DNA from: Gammaproteobacteria bacterium
GTDB taxonomy: Bacteria; Pseudomonadota; Gammaproteobacteria; Pseudomonadales; Azotimanducaceae
DNA length: 53,143 nucleotides
Direction: 5' to 3'
Assembly: GCA_002725995.1 (NCBI GenBank)
Contig: PBRQ01000021.1
Coordinates: 4,888 to 58,030 of the forward strand
The notes beneath the pieces are model-generated. The model was not told the origin of the DNA. It saw only the letters and a program-made list of their open reading frames with translations, and did not search any database. How positions within the stretch are numbered: position 1 is the first letter of the stretch; each line of letters starts with the position of its first letter. A program made the translations under genes and the position numbers. This document shows positions 24,477 through 32,980 of this stretch, piece by piece.

Positions 24477-24746
24477 ATGCCAAGAGTTGAAGTGCCACCA
24501 CGATACCGTGTTCCAACCGGGGGGGAGGCCAGTATAGAGGTCTCCGCCAAAACGGTTCGCGGATGTATCGAAGCAGTGGAGGATAAATATCCCGGCTTCC
24601 AGAAACTCGTCTTCGACTCGAAAGGTGTCCAGAAGCTCTTCGTTTCATTTTTCATAAACGGGGAAGCGCTTGCACGCGATGAAATTGAAACTCCCCTGAA
24701 ACAGGATGACAGCCTGGAAATTGTGGCAGCTATCGCTGGTGGTTAA
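24477..24746 (+). CDS. MoaD/ThiS family sulfur-carrier protein
   Basis: An 89-residue ubiquitin-fold protein ending in the exposed AIAGG tail whose last Gly is adenylated and thiocarboxylated by MoeB/ThiF-type enzymes. The body shows VSAKTVRGCIEAVEDKYPGF and FFINGEALARDEIETPLKQD, followed by DSLEIVAAIAGG, the usual C-terminal layout of MoaD. ATG 24477 has AAAGG upstream. The next gene, 84 bases downstream, encodes an aldehyde:ferredoxin oxidoreductase-like enzyme that needs a tungsto- or molybdopterin. The pair MoaD plus AOR is known from several prokaryotes, and a dedicated role in making the dithiolene cofactor for its neighbour is likely but inferred. Confidence 0.88.
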   Translation: MPRVEVPPRYRVPTGGEASIEVSAKTVRGCIEAVEDKYPGFQKLVFDSKGVQKLFVSFFINGEALARDEIETPLKQDDSLEIVAAIAGG

Positions 24747-24830
24747 TTAGAGCGATTGCCACAGGGTTTCGTAGGCCTACTTTGTCGCTATAACAATCGG
24801 AACAGTATCCGGTATTGAGGAGATACATTG

Positions 24831-26567
24831 ATGAATAGTAGCAGCGCTGATCGTATGATTCGCATCGACATGAATGACCAGTCGGTGAAGATCGAACTCT
24901 TTCCTGAGGCCTGGAAGTTATTGGGTGGTCGCGCACTCTCAGCGCGTATCCTGTTGGAAGAGTGTGATCCGAACTGTGACCCCCTGGGGCCGGACAATGT
25001 ATTTGTACTTGCGCCTGGATTTCTAGCCGGTACTTCTGCTCCAACTTCGGGTCGTATCTCTGTTGGAGCCAAGAGTCCGCTGACCGGCGGTATCAAGGAG
25101 GCAAATGCAGGGGGTAATCCGGGGCAGGACCTTATGAAACTTGGTTTTCGAGTCGTCATAGTCAGGGGTGAGCCGGCAGATTCCGAAAGTCGCTATGCGG
25201 TTGATATCGATGCTGAAGGCGTGCGTATCCATCCAGCTGATGAACACAGGGGGAAATGGAACTACGCCTTGATCGACGACTTGAAAGAAAGCTATTCAGC
25301 CAGCGCATCATTTGTGTCGATTGGGCCAGCGGGTGAGCAGCGACTCAGTGGTGCCTCAGTTGCCTGCACCGACAGGGAACAGGAACGCCATCCGGCCCGT
25401 CATGCGGGGCGAGGAGGTCTTGGTGCCGTGATGGGGAGCAAGGGGATCAAGTTCTTCTCCATTGATGCGGGGAAACTGCCTACCCGCAAGCCGGCAGACG
25501 CGAAAGCCTTTTCCGCCACATCCAAGCAATACACGAAGGAGTTCATCGCCGGTCCTGGCAAGGAACCTTTTCCGAAGTGGGGCACCAGTGTCATCGTCAG
25601 TGAAGCCAATTCCATTGATACCTTCCCATACAAGAATCGAACCGAGGGCAGTTCACCCGATGTCGAGACCCTCGATGGGATGCGTATCGTTGAAAGCTTC
25701 GAAAAAAGGGGTGGGCGCATGCATGCCTGCATGACCGGTTGCGTAGTGAAGTGCAGCAATATGGTCAATGATTCAAAAGGTAACTACAAAACCTCTGCTC
25801 TCGAATTTGAAACCTTGACGCTGCTGGGCTCGAATTGCGCCATCGCGAATTGGGAAGATGTTGCGGACCTGGATCGACTCTGTGATGACATTGGCGTCGA
25901 TACCATTGAAACTGGCGCCGCCATCGGCATCTATATGGATTCTGGCGATCTTGAATGGGGGAATGCTGAGGGTGCGAAGCGGGTGTTACGGGAAATTGCC
26001 GAAGGCACGGAGCTGGGCCGAGCCCTTGGCAATGGCGCTGTTGCTATCGGGCACAAGCAGAAGCACCACCGTGTTGGCGTCGTTAAGGGGCAGGCGTTCC
26101 CTGCCTGGGACCCGCGCCCACTAAAGGCTGCGGGGATCACCTACTGTACCAGCGCTATGGGAGCAGACCACACAGCAGGACTCGTTGTCGAGCCGGGTCA
26201 GCCAATTGAAGAGATAGCGCAGGCTTCACAGGAAGCGCAGATCCTCAACGCGGTCCTTGACGCTGTTGGCTTCTGTCAGTTTCTCATGCCCAATATTGAG
26301 GAGATGAGTCAGTTCTACAGCCATTTCCTTGGAGAAGCAGTGACGCGGGAAGTGCTGGCCGATCTGGGGTGGAAATGCATGCAGGACGAATGGAAGTTTA
26401 ACGCGCTTGCTGGTTTTGGACCGGAAGATGATGAAATGCCTGACTGTATGAAGCACGATCCGATTGGGGATGCTAAATTTGTCTGGGACATTCCCCAGGA
26501 AGTCGTCAATCGCGTCTATGAGCGATTTGAGCTCCGGGACGAGCTTTTCCAGCAACGGCCCGCTTAG
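24831..26567 (+). CDS. aldehyde:ferredoxin oxidoreductase family tungsto-/molybdoenzyme
   Basis: A 578-residue AOR-family enzyme, expected to hold a bis-pyranopterin W or Mo site and one [4Fe-4S] cluster and to oxidise an aldehyde or reduce an acid at low potential. ATG 24831 has GAGGAG eight bases upstream. The N-terminal domain has LLGGRALSARILLEE and GRISVGAKSPLTGGIKEANA. The cluster cysteines are in HACMTGCVVKCSN and VGFCQF. The spacing is C-x3-C-x3-C rather than the C-x2-C-x3-C of Pyrococcus AOR, and from memory looks like the YdhV-type branch. Pterin motifs DDIGVDTIETGAAIGIYM and FPAWDPRPLKAAGITYCTSA are present. No adjacent 4Fe-4S polyferredoxin subunit is encoded; the MoaD-like gene upstream is its only evident partner. 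Confidence 0.92.
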   Translation: MNSSSADRMIRIDMNDQSVKIELFPEAWKLLGGRALSARILLEECDPNCDPLGPDNVFVLAPGFLAGTSAPTSGRISVGAKSPLTGGIKEANAGGNPGQDLMKLGFRVVIVRGEPADSESRYAVDIDAEGVRIHPADEHRGKWNYALIDDLKESYSASASFVSIGPAGEQRLSGASVACTDREQERHPARHAGRGGLGAVMGSKGIKFFSIDAGKLPTRKPADAKAFSATSKQYTKEFIAGPGKEPFPKWGTSVIVSEANSIDTFPYKNRTEGSSPDVETLDGMRIVESFEKRGGRMHACMTGCVVKCSNMVNDSKGNYKTSALEFETLTLLGSNCAIANWEDVADLDRLCDDIGVDTIETGAAIGIYMDSGDLEWGNAEGAKRVLREIAEGTELGRALGNGAVAIGHKQKHHRVGVVKGQAFPAWDPRPLKAAGITYCTSAMGADHTAGLVVEPGQPIEEIAQASQEAQILNAVLDAVGFCQFLMPNIEEMSQFYSHFLGEAVTREVLADLGWKCMQDEWKFNALAGFGPEDDEMPDCMKHDPIGDAKFVWDIPQEVVNRVYERFELRDELFQQRPA

Positions 26568-26871
26568 CCTGGGTATTTTTTTAATGTCCGGTATCGAAAT
26601 GGATACAAATGTCTGTCGATCCAATTTGGGAAATTTAGTTGCGTGATCAGCTACCCGTCAGAATGATCACCGTGGCGCCTTTGGTCCAATGTTAGCTTTT
26701 TCTCTCATGATTTCAGTCATCCCAGAGGTGCGGATGGCAATTGTTACCCGACCCCAATTGCTGATAGCAAGTTACTATCAACATTCCCGTATTCTATAGG
26801 GAAAGAATGGCATACCCCGTAGCAGGGCTAGTCAGTAGGTATAGTATGATCAAAGCTTGGAGGAAATACGA

Positions 26872-27279
26872 ATGGAGATAGAGTCGCTGGACCATATCCA
26901 TGTGTATGCTGCAGATCCGGAAATCTCAGCCTTGTTTTATATAGAGAATTTCGATGCAAGTGAACTGTTGCGCAATGAGAATGTCTATGGCCAGACCAGA
27001 ATTTTCATTGCACTGGGTGGGGCTGTCATGGTTCTTGGCCCGTTTCCACCGGGAATAGAGCCCTCGGACCCACCGGAAACCGGTGATGGCGCCTATTTGC
27101 AAGGGTTTGGTGTGGCTCACTTCGGCTTGAAGGTAGCGGATGTAGAAAAGGCTGCCGTTGAATTGAAAGGTTCCGGTGTGCTGTTACTTGGCGAACCTGT
27201 CCATGAAAAAACCGAGCTTAGTTATTGCTATCTCGCGGCTCCGGATGGTGTCGTGGTCGAATTGACTCAATATGAGTAA
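26872..27279 (+). CDS. VOC family protein
   Basis: A 135-residue single-chain vicinal-oxygen-chelate protein with two beta-alpha-beta-beta-beta modules. ATG 26872 (MEIESLDHIHVYAADPEISA) has GGAGG nine bases upstream. His in LDHIHVY, His in VAHFGLKV and Glu in VVELTQYE are the expected metal-ligand positions. It may act as an epimerase, isomerase or lyase on a small molecule. It begins 304 bases after the AOR gene and is followed 63 bases later by the second LLM oxidoreductase, so these last two probably form a unit. The 304 bases before it contain no gene; the only structure seen is a 7-bp inverted repeat GCAATTG/CAATTGC at 26737-26761. Confidence 0.82.
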   Translation: MEIESLDHIHVYAADPEISALFYIENFDASELLRNENVYGQTRIFIALGGAVMVLGPFPPGIEPSDPPETGDGAYLQGFGVAHFGLKVADVEKAAVELKGSGVLLLGEPVHEKTELSYCYLAAPDGVVVELTQYE

Positions 27280-27342
27280 TAGCGTCAGGGGAGAGGGTTC
27301 TGAGAACAAATGCTTTCTGGTATTTGTTGGGAAGGCTGATAT

Positions 27343-28230
27343 ATGAAGTTTGGTGTCATGGTTCCGCACTGGGGGGAATCGTCTTCACCTGAAGCGATTC
27401 TTAAGGTTGCCCAGGAGGCTGAAACGCTCGGTTTCGATAGCCTGTGGTTGGGTGACCATGTCTCGGTTCCCCTTGCAGACGATACCGCTGCCCGCGATCG
27501 CTTCTATGAAATGGTCACCACACTCGGATACCTGGTTGGGGTTACCAGCCGTATCAAGCTCGGTACCGGTGTCATGATATTACCTTACCGTCACCCGGTC
27601 TTTGTTGCCTCAGCTGTTGCAACTGCACATGAGCTGTCTGGTGGGAGAATTATCTTTGGTGGTGCCAGTGGATGGATGAAACTGGAGTTCAGTGCGCTCG
27701 GTGTGCCGTTCAAAGCACGTGGTGCACGGACTGACGAATACATAGAGGTGATAAAGCACCTTTGGACTAACCCCAGGCCGCAGAGCTTTCATGGAAGTTA
27801 CGTCGATTTCGATAATATCAAGTTCTCACCAGAACTATACCCAGGTGAAATACCACCCATGTGGATTGGAGGGAACAGCAGGGCGGCGGCATCAAGGGCA
27901 GTAGATATGGGTGATGCCTGGTTCCCCCTACACCTCAGCGTTGGAAATTTTGAGCGCAGGCTGGCCTACTTGTTTGAATTGTGCGAACAGCGTGGCCGAG
28001 AGGGTTCGCCTCTCGTCGCGATGGGTAGCAGCATTGATTTCTCACCTGCTGATGGCGTGGCCCAGGCGGGCTTTCAAGGAGCGGTGCCGGAAGTTCTCGA
28101 GCTGATAGGTTGCTACAGGGATTTAGGTTTGGACTATCTCATCCTGGATTTTCCGAGACAGAGCCTTGAGAAATTTATCGAATCCCTTGCCCAGTTCGCT
28201 GAGCAGGTGATTCCAGCGTTCCGGTCCTAG
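27343..28230 (+). CDS. LLM class F420/flavin-dependent oxidoreductase
   Basis: A 295-residue luciferase-like oxidoreductase, shorter than the one at 23173-24228 and of a different branch. It matches the pattern of the TIGR03619-type F420-dependent family: MKFGVMVPHWGESSSPE at the start, EAETLGFDSLWLGDHVSVPL, RIKLGTGVMILPYRHPVFVA, SGGRIIFGGASGWMKLEFSA and PPMWIGGNSRAAASRAVDMG. ATG 27343 lies downstream of the VOC gene with no strong ribosome site but a good homologous start. The substrate is unknown; members of the family hydroxylate or desaturate ring compounds. Confidence 0.88.
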   Translation: MKFGVMVPHWGESSSPEAILKVAQEAETLGFDSLWLGDHVSVPLADDTAARDRFYEMVTTLGYLVGVTSRIKLGTGVMILPYRHPVFVASAVATAHELSGGRIIFGGASGWMKLEFSALGVPFKARGARTDEYIEVIKHLWTNPRPQSFHGSYVDFDNIKFSPELYPGEIPPMWIGGNSRAAASRAVDMGDAWFPLHLSVGNFERRLAYLFELCEQRGREGSPLVAMGSSIDFSPADGVAQAGFQGAVPEVLELIGCYRDLGLDYLILDFPRQSLEKFIESLAQFAEQVIPAFRS

Positions 28231-28315
28231 CCCAGAGCCGTGCCAGTAAGGTGTAGGATTCGATATGGTGTGCACGACAAAACTAGAACCTTTTAGTAAA
28301 CAGTAGGCAATTATT

Positions 28316-29257
28316 TTGAGTGATCCCGTTCCGTTGTTCTTTCCATCACAGGCCATACCGGCTGGCGGCTATTCTCGAAGCTTTGATGTTGAGCTCGATT
28401 TGCTTGACGATGGAAATATGCGAGTACGTGGGGTGCAATCTGATTCCCGTCACGGGCTTGCTTATGATTGGGTGGTAAGTTTTCCCGACTACCAGATCAT
28501 TAAGGCTTCAGCAGAGGACCTCTCTGGAGATGCTTCGGTTTTGTCACCGGAACTATTGAGTCGCTGTATCGAAATTCAGGGAGCCTATACAAGCCAGGGA
28601 TTTATGAAAAAGGTAGTTGCGATGCTGGGTGACCTGCCTGGCTACCGGGAACATCTCGCTCTGGCGCTGGAAATGGCGCGGGCTTGCCTGCAGGGTTTCC
28701 CTGTACCAAAGGACGATCACAAACGATTCGAGGAAGCAGCCAGCATGCTTCCGCCTGGACCGGGACAGATTGCCCGCATGGCCTGGGAGCGGGATCGGGT
28801 CGACTGGAGTTGGCTCTGTAATTCCTGCTATGCCTACCGAGATGAGTCAGCGTCACTGTTTGCCGAACGTGAAGTAAAATGTTTCGACCTGGACCTCATG
28901 TCACCCCATCCGGGGCAGGAACGGTTTTTCTGGAGAGGGAAACGGCTCCAGGTCAGTGAGTTCGGAGCGGGGAATGGTTTCTACTGCCGCAACGAGATGA
29001 ATGATACATTTCATGAGCTCGATATCTCATTTGATTTACAGCTTGACGGTACCATCAGTAGTGCGGAAAGCCAGTGGCAACGCCTTGCATTTGAAGGTAT
29101 CTGCGATGACACACAGCTGTTGGCTAAAGGGCTTGTCGGAGAGCGATTGGATTCAAACTATGCACGTGCGCTTGCTGGCCATGTTGGAGGCCGGTCCGGG
29201 TGCACACACCTATATGATCTGGCCACGGACTGCCTGCGAATGTTCGAATGGCCTTAG
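28316..29257 (+). CDS. DUF2889 domain protein
   Basis: A 313-residue protein whose C-terminal GHVGGRSGCTHLYDLATDCL is the hallmark of DUF2889, preceded by QRLAFEGICDDTQLLAKGLV. The start is taken as TTG 28316, the first start-like codon after an in-frame TAG at 28304, with AGTAGG upstream; no ATG precedes MRVRG, which would cut into the conserved beta-rich N-terminus (RSFDVELDLLDDGNMRVRGV). The middle includes a Cys-containing stretch WLCNSCYAYRDE. No enzyme activity is established for the family as far as I know; it recurs beside catabolic CoA-ester genes. It lies 85 bases after the LLM gene, same strand. Confidence 0.75.
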   Translation: MSDPVPLFFPSQAIPAGGYSRSFDVELDLLDDGNMRVRGVQSDSRHGLAYDWVVSFPDYQIIKASAEDLSGDASVLSPELLSRCIEIQGAYTSQGFMKKVVAMLGDLPGYREHLALALEMARACLQGFPVPKDDHKRFEEAASMLPPGPGQIARMAWERDRVDWSWLCNSCYAYRDESASLFAEREVKCFDLDLMSPHPGQERFFWRGKRLQVSEFGAGNGFYCRNEMNDTFHELDISFDLQLDGTISSAESQWQRLAFEGICDDTQLLAKGLVGERLDSNYARALAGHVGGRSGCTHLYDLATDCLRMFEWP

Positions 29258-29389
29258 CCTGGTAGGGAGGGCAGGGCAACCATCAGTATTTCGTCCAAGA
29301 ATGCCAAGGAAAGGTAAGAAAAGGGTTGCTGGCAGCGGCTGATCGATCGGCTGGCATGCACTGTAACTCTGAGCAACGTGGGTATTCCC

Positions 29390-29533
29390 ATGCCTGAAAC
29401 GCGGGTGACCGAATATATCGAAGCTGTAAAACGGGCGGTAGGGAAATATGGCAGTGCTAAGCTATATGAAGAAAGCGGTGGCGTTGATTTCGATGCTATG
29501 ATTCATTATTGCCTAGCTGAGATGATTGTATAA
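29390..29533 (+). CDS. small ORF, 47 codons, unrecognised
   Basis: ATG 29390 opens MPETRVTEYIEAVKRAVGKY followed by GSAKLYEESGGVDFDAMIHY, ending CLAEMIV. The composition is protein-like (amphipathic helices) and the frame is open back to a TAG at 29315, but there is no ribosome site. It lies in the 309-base gap between the DUF2889 and SixA-Nudix genes. It may be the tail of a decayed gene. No family is recognised. Confidence 0.3.
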   Translation: MPETRVTEYIEAVKRAVGKYGSAKLYEESGGVDFDAMIHYCLAEMIV

Positions 29534-29566
29534 ATACGCCATAACTTTCGGTCAACCGGAAACCCT

Positions 29567-30538
29567 ATGACAAGAGAACTCCTGATCCTGCGACACGGCA
29601 AGTCCGACTGGAGTACTGGTCAGGTTGATTTTGACCGTCCTCTAAAAAGTCGTGGTAAGCGTGGCGCCCAGCGGGTAGGCCTTTGGCTGCGGCAGCAGAA
29701 CCTGCTGCCGGACCTGGTGCTAAGTTCCCCCGCGGAGCGTGCAATCGTCACCGCACAGAAATCGTGCAAGGTGATGGGAAAGAATGTTGAGGATATTAAG
29801 ACGGATCCTCGTATCTATGGGGCTGATTCTGATGAGCTAATCGCACTGCTGCAGCAAGTACCGGCAGATGTTCGCAGGATGATGCTGGTGGGTCACAACC
29901 CGGGCCTGGAGGATCTGTTGATGGATCTTTCCGGGGGTGATGTGCCGATTCCAGAGGATGGCAAGCTGCTGGCGACCGCGACATTGGCCCGGCTAACGGT
30001 GGAATGTGAGTGGGCAGGGGTTAACCTCAGTTGTGCCCAACTGATGTCCATAACACGGGGCGCTTCGCTGCCGAAGAAGTTCACCTTTCCCGAGCATGAC
30101 AGCAGCGAACTTCGTGAACGTCCTGCTTACTATTACTGCCAGTCATCCGTGATACCTTACCAACTGCGTGAGGGGAAGATTGAAATATTGATAGTTTCCT
30201 CAAGCCAACGAAATCACTGGGTGGTGCCCAAGGGAATCAAGGAGCCCGAGTTGTCCCTCCAGGCTTCAGCCGCCCAGGAAGCTCTGGAGGAGGCTGGTGT
30301 CGAAGGCGAGATTGGAGAGCCGGCACTTGGTACCTACTACTATGAGAAATGGGGCGCCGAATGTTGCGTCCACGTTTTCCCTATGCAAGTGAACCGCCTT
30401 ATTCCAGAAGAGGAGTGGGAGGAGCAGCACCGGGGACGGCGCTGGGTTTCTCCTGTGAAGGCTATGAATGTTCTAAAGCAACAGGGGTTAGTGCCGCTGG
30501 TGGAAAGACTAGTAGAAAAACTGAACTCAGAGAACTGA
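29567..30538 (+). CDS. SixA-type histidine phosphatase fused to a Nudix domain
   Basis: A 323-residue two-domain protein. Residues 1 to about 165 are a histidine phosphatase of the SixA branch: the phospho-His motif LILRHGKSDW and the second catalytic His in LVGHNPGLEDLLMDL. Residues about 190 to 315 are a Nudix hydrolase fold (YYYCQSSVIPYQL, HWVVPKGIKEPELSLQASAA, QEALEEAGVEGEIGEPALG, WVSPVKAM). The Nudix box is imperfect: the first Glu of G-x5-E is Leu and the Arg of RE-x-x-EE is Gln, but the metal-binding EE pair is kept. The known fusion in mycobacterial MutT1 has the opposite order, Nudix first. A role in (pyro)phosphate cleavage of nucleotides or phosphoproteins is inferred. ATG 29567 is the natural start. 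Confidence 0.88.
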   Translation: MTRELLILRHGKSDWSTGQVDFDRPLKSRGKRGAQRVGLWLRQQNLLPDLVLSSPAERAIVTAQKSCKVMGKNVEDIKTDPRIYGADSDELIALLQQVPADVRRMMLVGHNPGLEDLLMDLSGGDVPIPEDGKLLATATLARLTVECEWAGVNLSCAQLMSITRGASLPKKFTFPEHDSSELRERPAYYYCQSSVIPYQLREGKIEILIVSSSQRNHWVVPKGIKEPELSLQASAAQEALEEAGVEGEIGEPALGTYYYEKWGAECCVHVFPMQVNRLIPEEEWEEQHRGRRWVSPVKAMNVLKQQGLVPLVERLVEKLNSEN

Positions 30539-30641
30539 TCATCGGATTTCTTCGCCATAAAGTTCAGCAAGGAAGAGCGGTGGGGGTCGGAAGTGATAAC
30601 CCGTCTGTAAAAGTACTCGATCTAAAAAGTTGAAATGGAGC

Positions 30642-30666
30642 ACCGAGGGAAAAAGACTCCTTCGGT
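30642..30666. terminator. hairpin between the SixA-Nudix gene and miaA
   Basis: ACCGAGGG/CCTTCGGT arms (30642-30649, 30659-30666) pair with one G-T, around AAAAAGACT, in the gap between convergent genes. There is no T-run, so this is a weak terminator call. Confidence 0.35.
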
Positions 30667-30699
30667 ATCCTGATCTGGATATTTCTAGAATTGTCCAGG

Positions 30700-31599
30700 C
30701 TATTCCTGAATAATTTCAAGTGCCTGCGGGAAGGTATCCATCTCCCCATCCAGCCAGTGAATTACCGTACCATTTCGCTCCATTCGCCTGAACCACTTTT
30801 GCTGGCGCTTGGCGAAAGCGTGAATGGCCGAATTGAGTTTCTGATACATGTCGTTTTTGTTTAGCTCCTTATTAAGGTATGACGCAACAAAGCGATACTC
30901 CAGCCCATAGTTGTGCAGAGTTTCCCAGGAAACTCCCTGAATATGAAGCTGTTCGACTTCTTCAATCAGACCGTTTTCCAGTCTATCCTTCAGGCGCTTG
31001 GTAATTCTCTTCCTCAGTGCTGACCGATCCCAGTCTATGGCAAAAATAACTGGTTCAAATTCCGGTAGCGTGACGGAGAATCGGTTTACCTGGTTCTTTG
31101 ATTCGACAATTTCAATTGCCCGAATGGTTCTCTGTGGATCAAGCAAGTCCGTTGTGTTGTGCAGGGCAGGATCCAGTTCTTTCAAACGCTCCGTTAGCGC
31201 ATTTAGCGTCATGGTTTCAAGAGATTCCCTTAGAACATGATCGACGGGTGCCTCAACCAAATCATAGGCATCCAGGACGGATGCCAGGTAGAGACCTGTG
31301 CCACCCACCAGCAGTGGTAGCTTTGCATTAGACGAAATGAGTGCAAATGCATCGCAGAAACGTCTCTGGAATTCATAGACGTTGAATTCATCACCTGGGT
31401 CCAGGATATCTATCAGATGGTAGGGGATATCTCCATACTCGTCGAGGTCCTTTCCGCTACCAATATCCATTCCCCGGTAAACCTGTCTTGAGTCAGCAGA
31501 AATTATTTCGCCACCAAGATATTCAGCCAGTTTCACCCCCAGGGTTGTTTTACCGGAGGCGGTGGGTCCGGCCACGACGAGTAGTCGGGTAGCTGGCAT
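30700..31599 (-). CDS. miaA: tRNA dimethylallyltransferase MiaA
   Basis: A 299-residue enzyme that transfers a dimethylallyl group to N6 of A37 in tRNAs reading UNN codons. The start chosen is ATG 31599 (MPATRLLVVAGPTASGKT); the frame is open up to a TTG at 31629 overlapping the tnaA stop. P-loop GPTASGKTTLG at residue 10, SADSRQVYRGMDIGSGKDLD, LVGGTGLY, and the C-terminal AIHAFAKRQQKWFRRMER with the Q-x-x-W-x-R motif are all present. The segment KDLDEYGDIPYHLIDILDPG is the form I associate with Bacteroidetes-type MiaA rather than the usual gammaproteobacterial one. It is not beside mutL or hfq as in most gammaproteobacteria; it follows tnaA directly. Confidence 0.92.
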   Translation of the reverse strand: MPATRLLVVAGPTASGKTTLGVKLAEYLGGEIISADSRQVYRGMDIGSGKDLDEYGDIPYHLIDILDPGDEFNVYEFQRRFCDAFALISSNAKLPLLVGGTGLYLASVLDAYDLVEAPVDHVLRESLETMTLNALTERLKELDPALHNTTDLLDPQRTIRAIEIVESKNQVNRFSVTLPEFEPVIFAIDWDRSALRKRITKRLKDRLENGLIEEVEQLHIQGVSWETLHNYGLEYRFVASYLNKELNKNDMYQKLNSAIHAFAKRQQKWFRRMERNGTVIHWLDGEMDTFPQALEIIQE

Positions 31600-31612
31600 C
31601 AGTGTGCCCAGG

Positions 31613-32980
31613 CTAGCTTTGCGGCTCAAACTTTGCGGTGAAATGTCTCATCACCGGTGCCTGCTCCACAATTCTGTAGCCGGGCAGAGTCTGTTTTATT
31701 TGCGCGAGCTCTTCAAATACTTCGACGATGTAGTCTGCATGGGACTGCGTATAAACCCTGCGGGGCATAGCCAGCCTGACAAGGTCCATGGTCGCGGCAG
31801 ACTCAGTTCCATCAGGGGCCATTCCGAACATGACGGTGCCGATCTCGCACCCCCGGATGCCGCCCGTTTCATACAGGGCTACTGCCAGGGACTGGCCTGG
31901 GTAACTCAAGGGTTCAATATGGTCCAGCCATTTTCGGGCATCAACGAAAACGGCATGCCCGGCAGCTGGTTTCATTGCCGGGATGCCCATGGAATCCAGC
32001 CTCTCGGAGATATATTCATTGGTTCTTACCCTGTACCGGAGATAGTCATCGTCAACGATTTCCTTTAAACCCTGGGCGATCGCGTCAAGGTCTCTGCCTG
32101 CAAGTCCACCATAGGTTGGAAAACCCTCCGTCTGAATCAACCTGTTGCGAGCCTGCTGTGCAAGGTCATCATCGTTTAGTGCGAGCCAGCCACCGATATT
32201 TGCAAACGCATCCTTTTTTGCACTCATGGTCATACCATCGGCAAAGCTGAATATCGTGCGTACGATTTCGACGATGGACACATCCTGAAATTCACTTTCT
32301 CTCTGTTGAATAAAGTAGGCATTCTCAGCAAATCGACAACCATCTATGAAAAATGGTTTGCCAAATTTCAATGCCAGCCTGCCAGTTTCGCGGATATTGT
32401 CCATGCTGACGGGTTGCCCCCCGCTAGCATTGTTGGTTATGGTCAGCATGACGCAGGGAACAGACTCTCCAAATTCCTGCAGGTAGGATTCCAGCTTTTC
32501 GAGATTCATATTGCCCTTGAAAGGGTGGTTCGCCGATGGGTCTTTACCTGCGTCAATGACAAGGTCATCTGCAAATGCGCCACTTATCTCAATATTCCCA
32601 CGTGTGGTGTCGAAATGTGTATTCGATGGAATCCTCTTGCCTTTACCACCGAGTATGGAAAACAGGATCGCCTCAGCAGCGCGACCCTGGTGCGTGGGAA
32701 TAATGTGTTTGAAGGACATTAGATTTTTCACTGCCTTCTCAAAGCGGCCAAATGATGGCGAACCTGCATAGCTCTCGTCTCCATTCATAATTGCAGCCCA
32801 TTGAGCTGAACTCATTGCGGCGGTTCCACTGTCGGTCAGGAGGTCAATCATTACATCGTCAGAATGTAGTGAAAAAAGATTGTAGTGGGCTTCCTGAATC
32901 AGGGCCTGGCGTTCCTCGACGGTCGTCAGCCGAATAGGTTCTACCGTTTTTATTCTGAAGGGTTCGATGATTGTTTTCAT
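31613..32980 (-). CDS. tnaA: tryptophanase
   Basis: A 455-residue PLP-dependent beta-eliminating lyase of the tryptophanase/tyrosine phenol-lyase family, splitting tryptophan to indole, pyruvate and ammonia. ATG 32980 (MKTIIEPFRIKTVEPIR) fits the family start; an ATG nine codons upstream is possible. The Schiff-base lysine is in SFADGMTMSAKKDAFANIGG. Two positions that separate the enzymes favour tryptophanase: the TPL Arg381 position reads Ile (CEIG), and the TPL Phe448 position reads His (MRHFTAKF), although PRRVYT looks TPL-like. No tnaC-like leader with a Trp codon was found upstream. It could supply indole as signal or simply degrade tryptophan. Confidence 0.93.
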   Translation of the reverse strand: MKTIIEPFRIKTVEPIRLTTVEERQALIQEAHYNLFSLHSDDVMIDLLTDSGTAAMSSAQWAAIMNGDESYAGSPSFGRFEKAVKNLMSFKHIIPTHQGRAAEAILFSILGGKGKRIPSNTHFDTTRGNIEISGAFADDLVIDAGKDPSANHPFKGNMNLEKLESYLQEFGESVPCVMLTITNNASGGQPVSMDNIRETGRLALKFGKPFFIDGCRFAENAYFIQQRESEFQDVSIVEIVRTIFSFADGMTMSAKKDAFANIGGWLALNDDDLAQQARNRLIQTEGFPTYGGLAGRDLDAIAQGLKEIVDDDYLRYRVRTNEYISERLDSMGIPAMKPAAGHAVFVDARKWLDHIEPLSYPGQSLAVALYETGGIRGCEIGTVMFGMAPDGTESAATMDLVRLAMPRRVYTQSHADYIVEVFEELAQIKQTLPGYRIVEQAPVMRHFTAKFEPQS

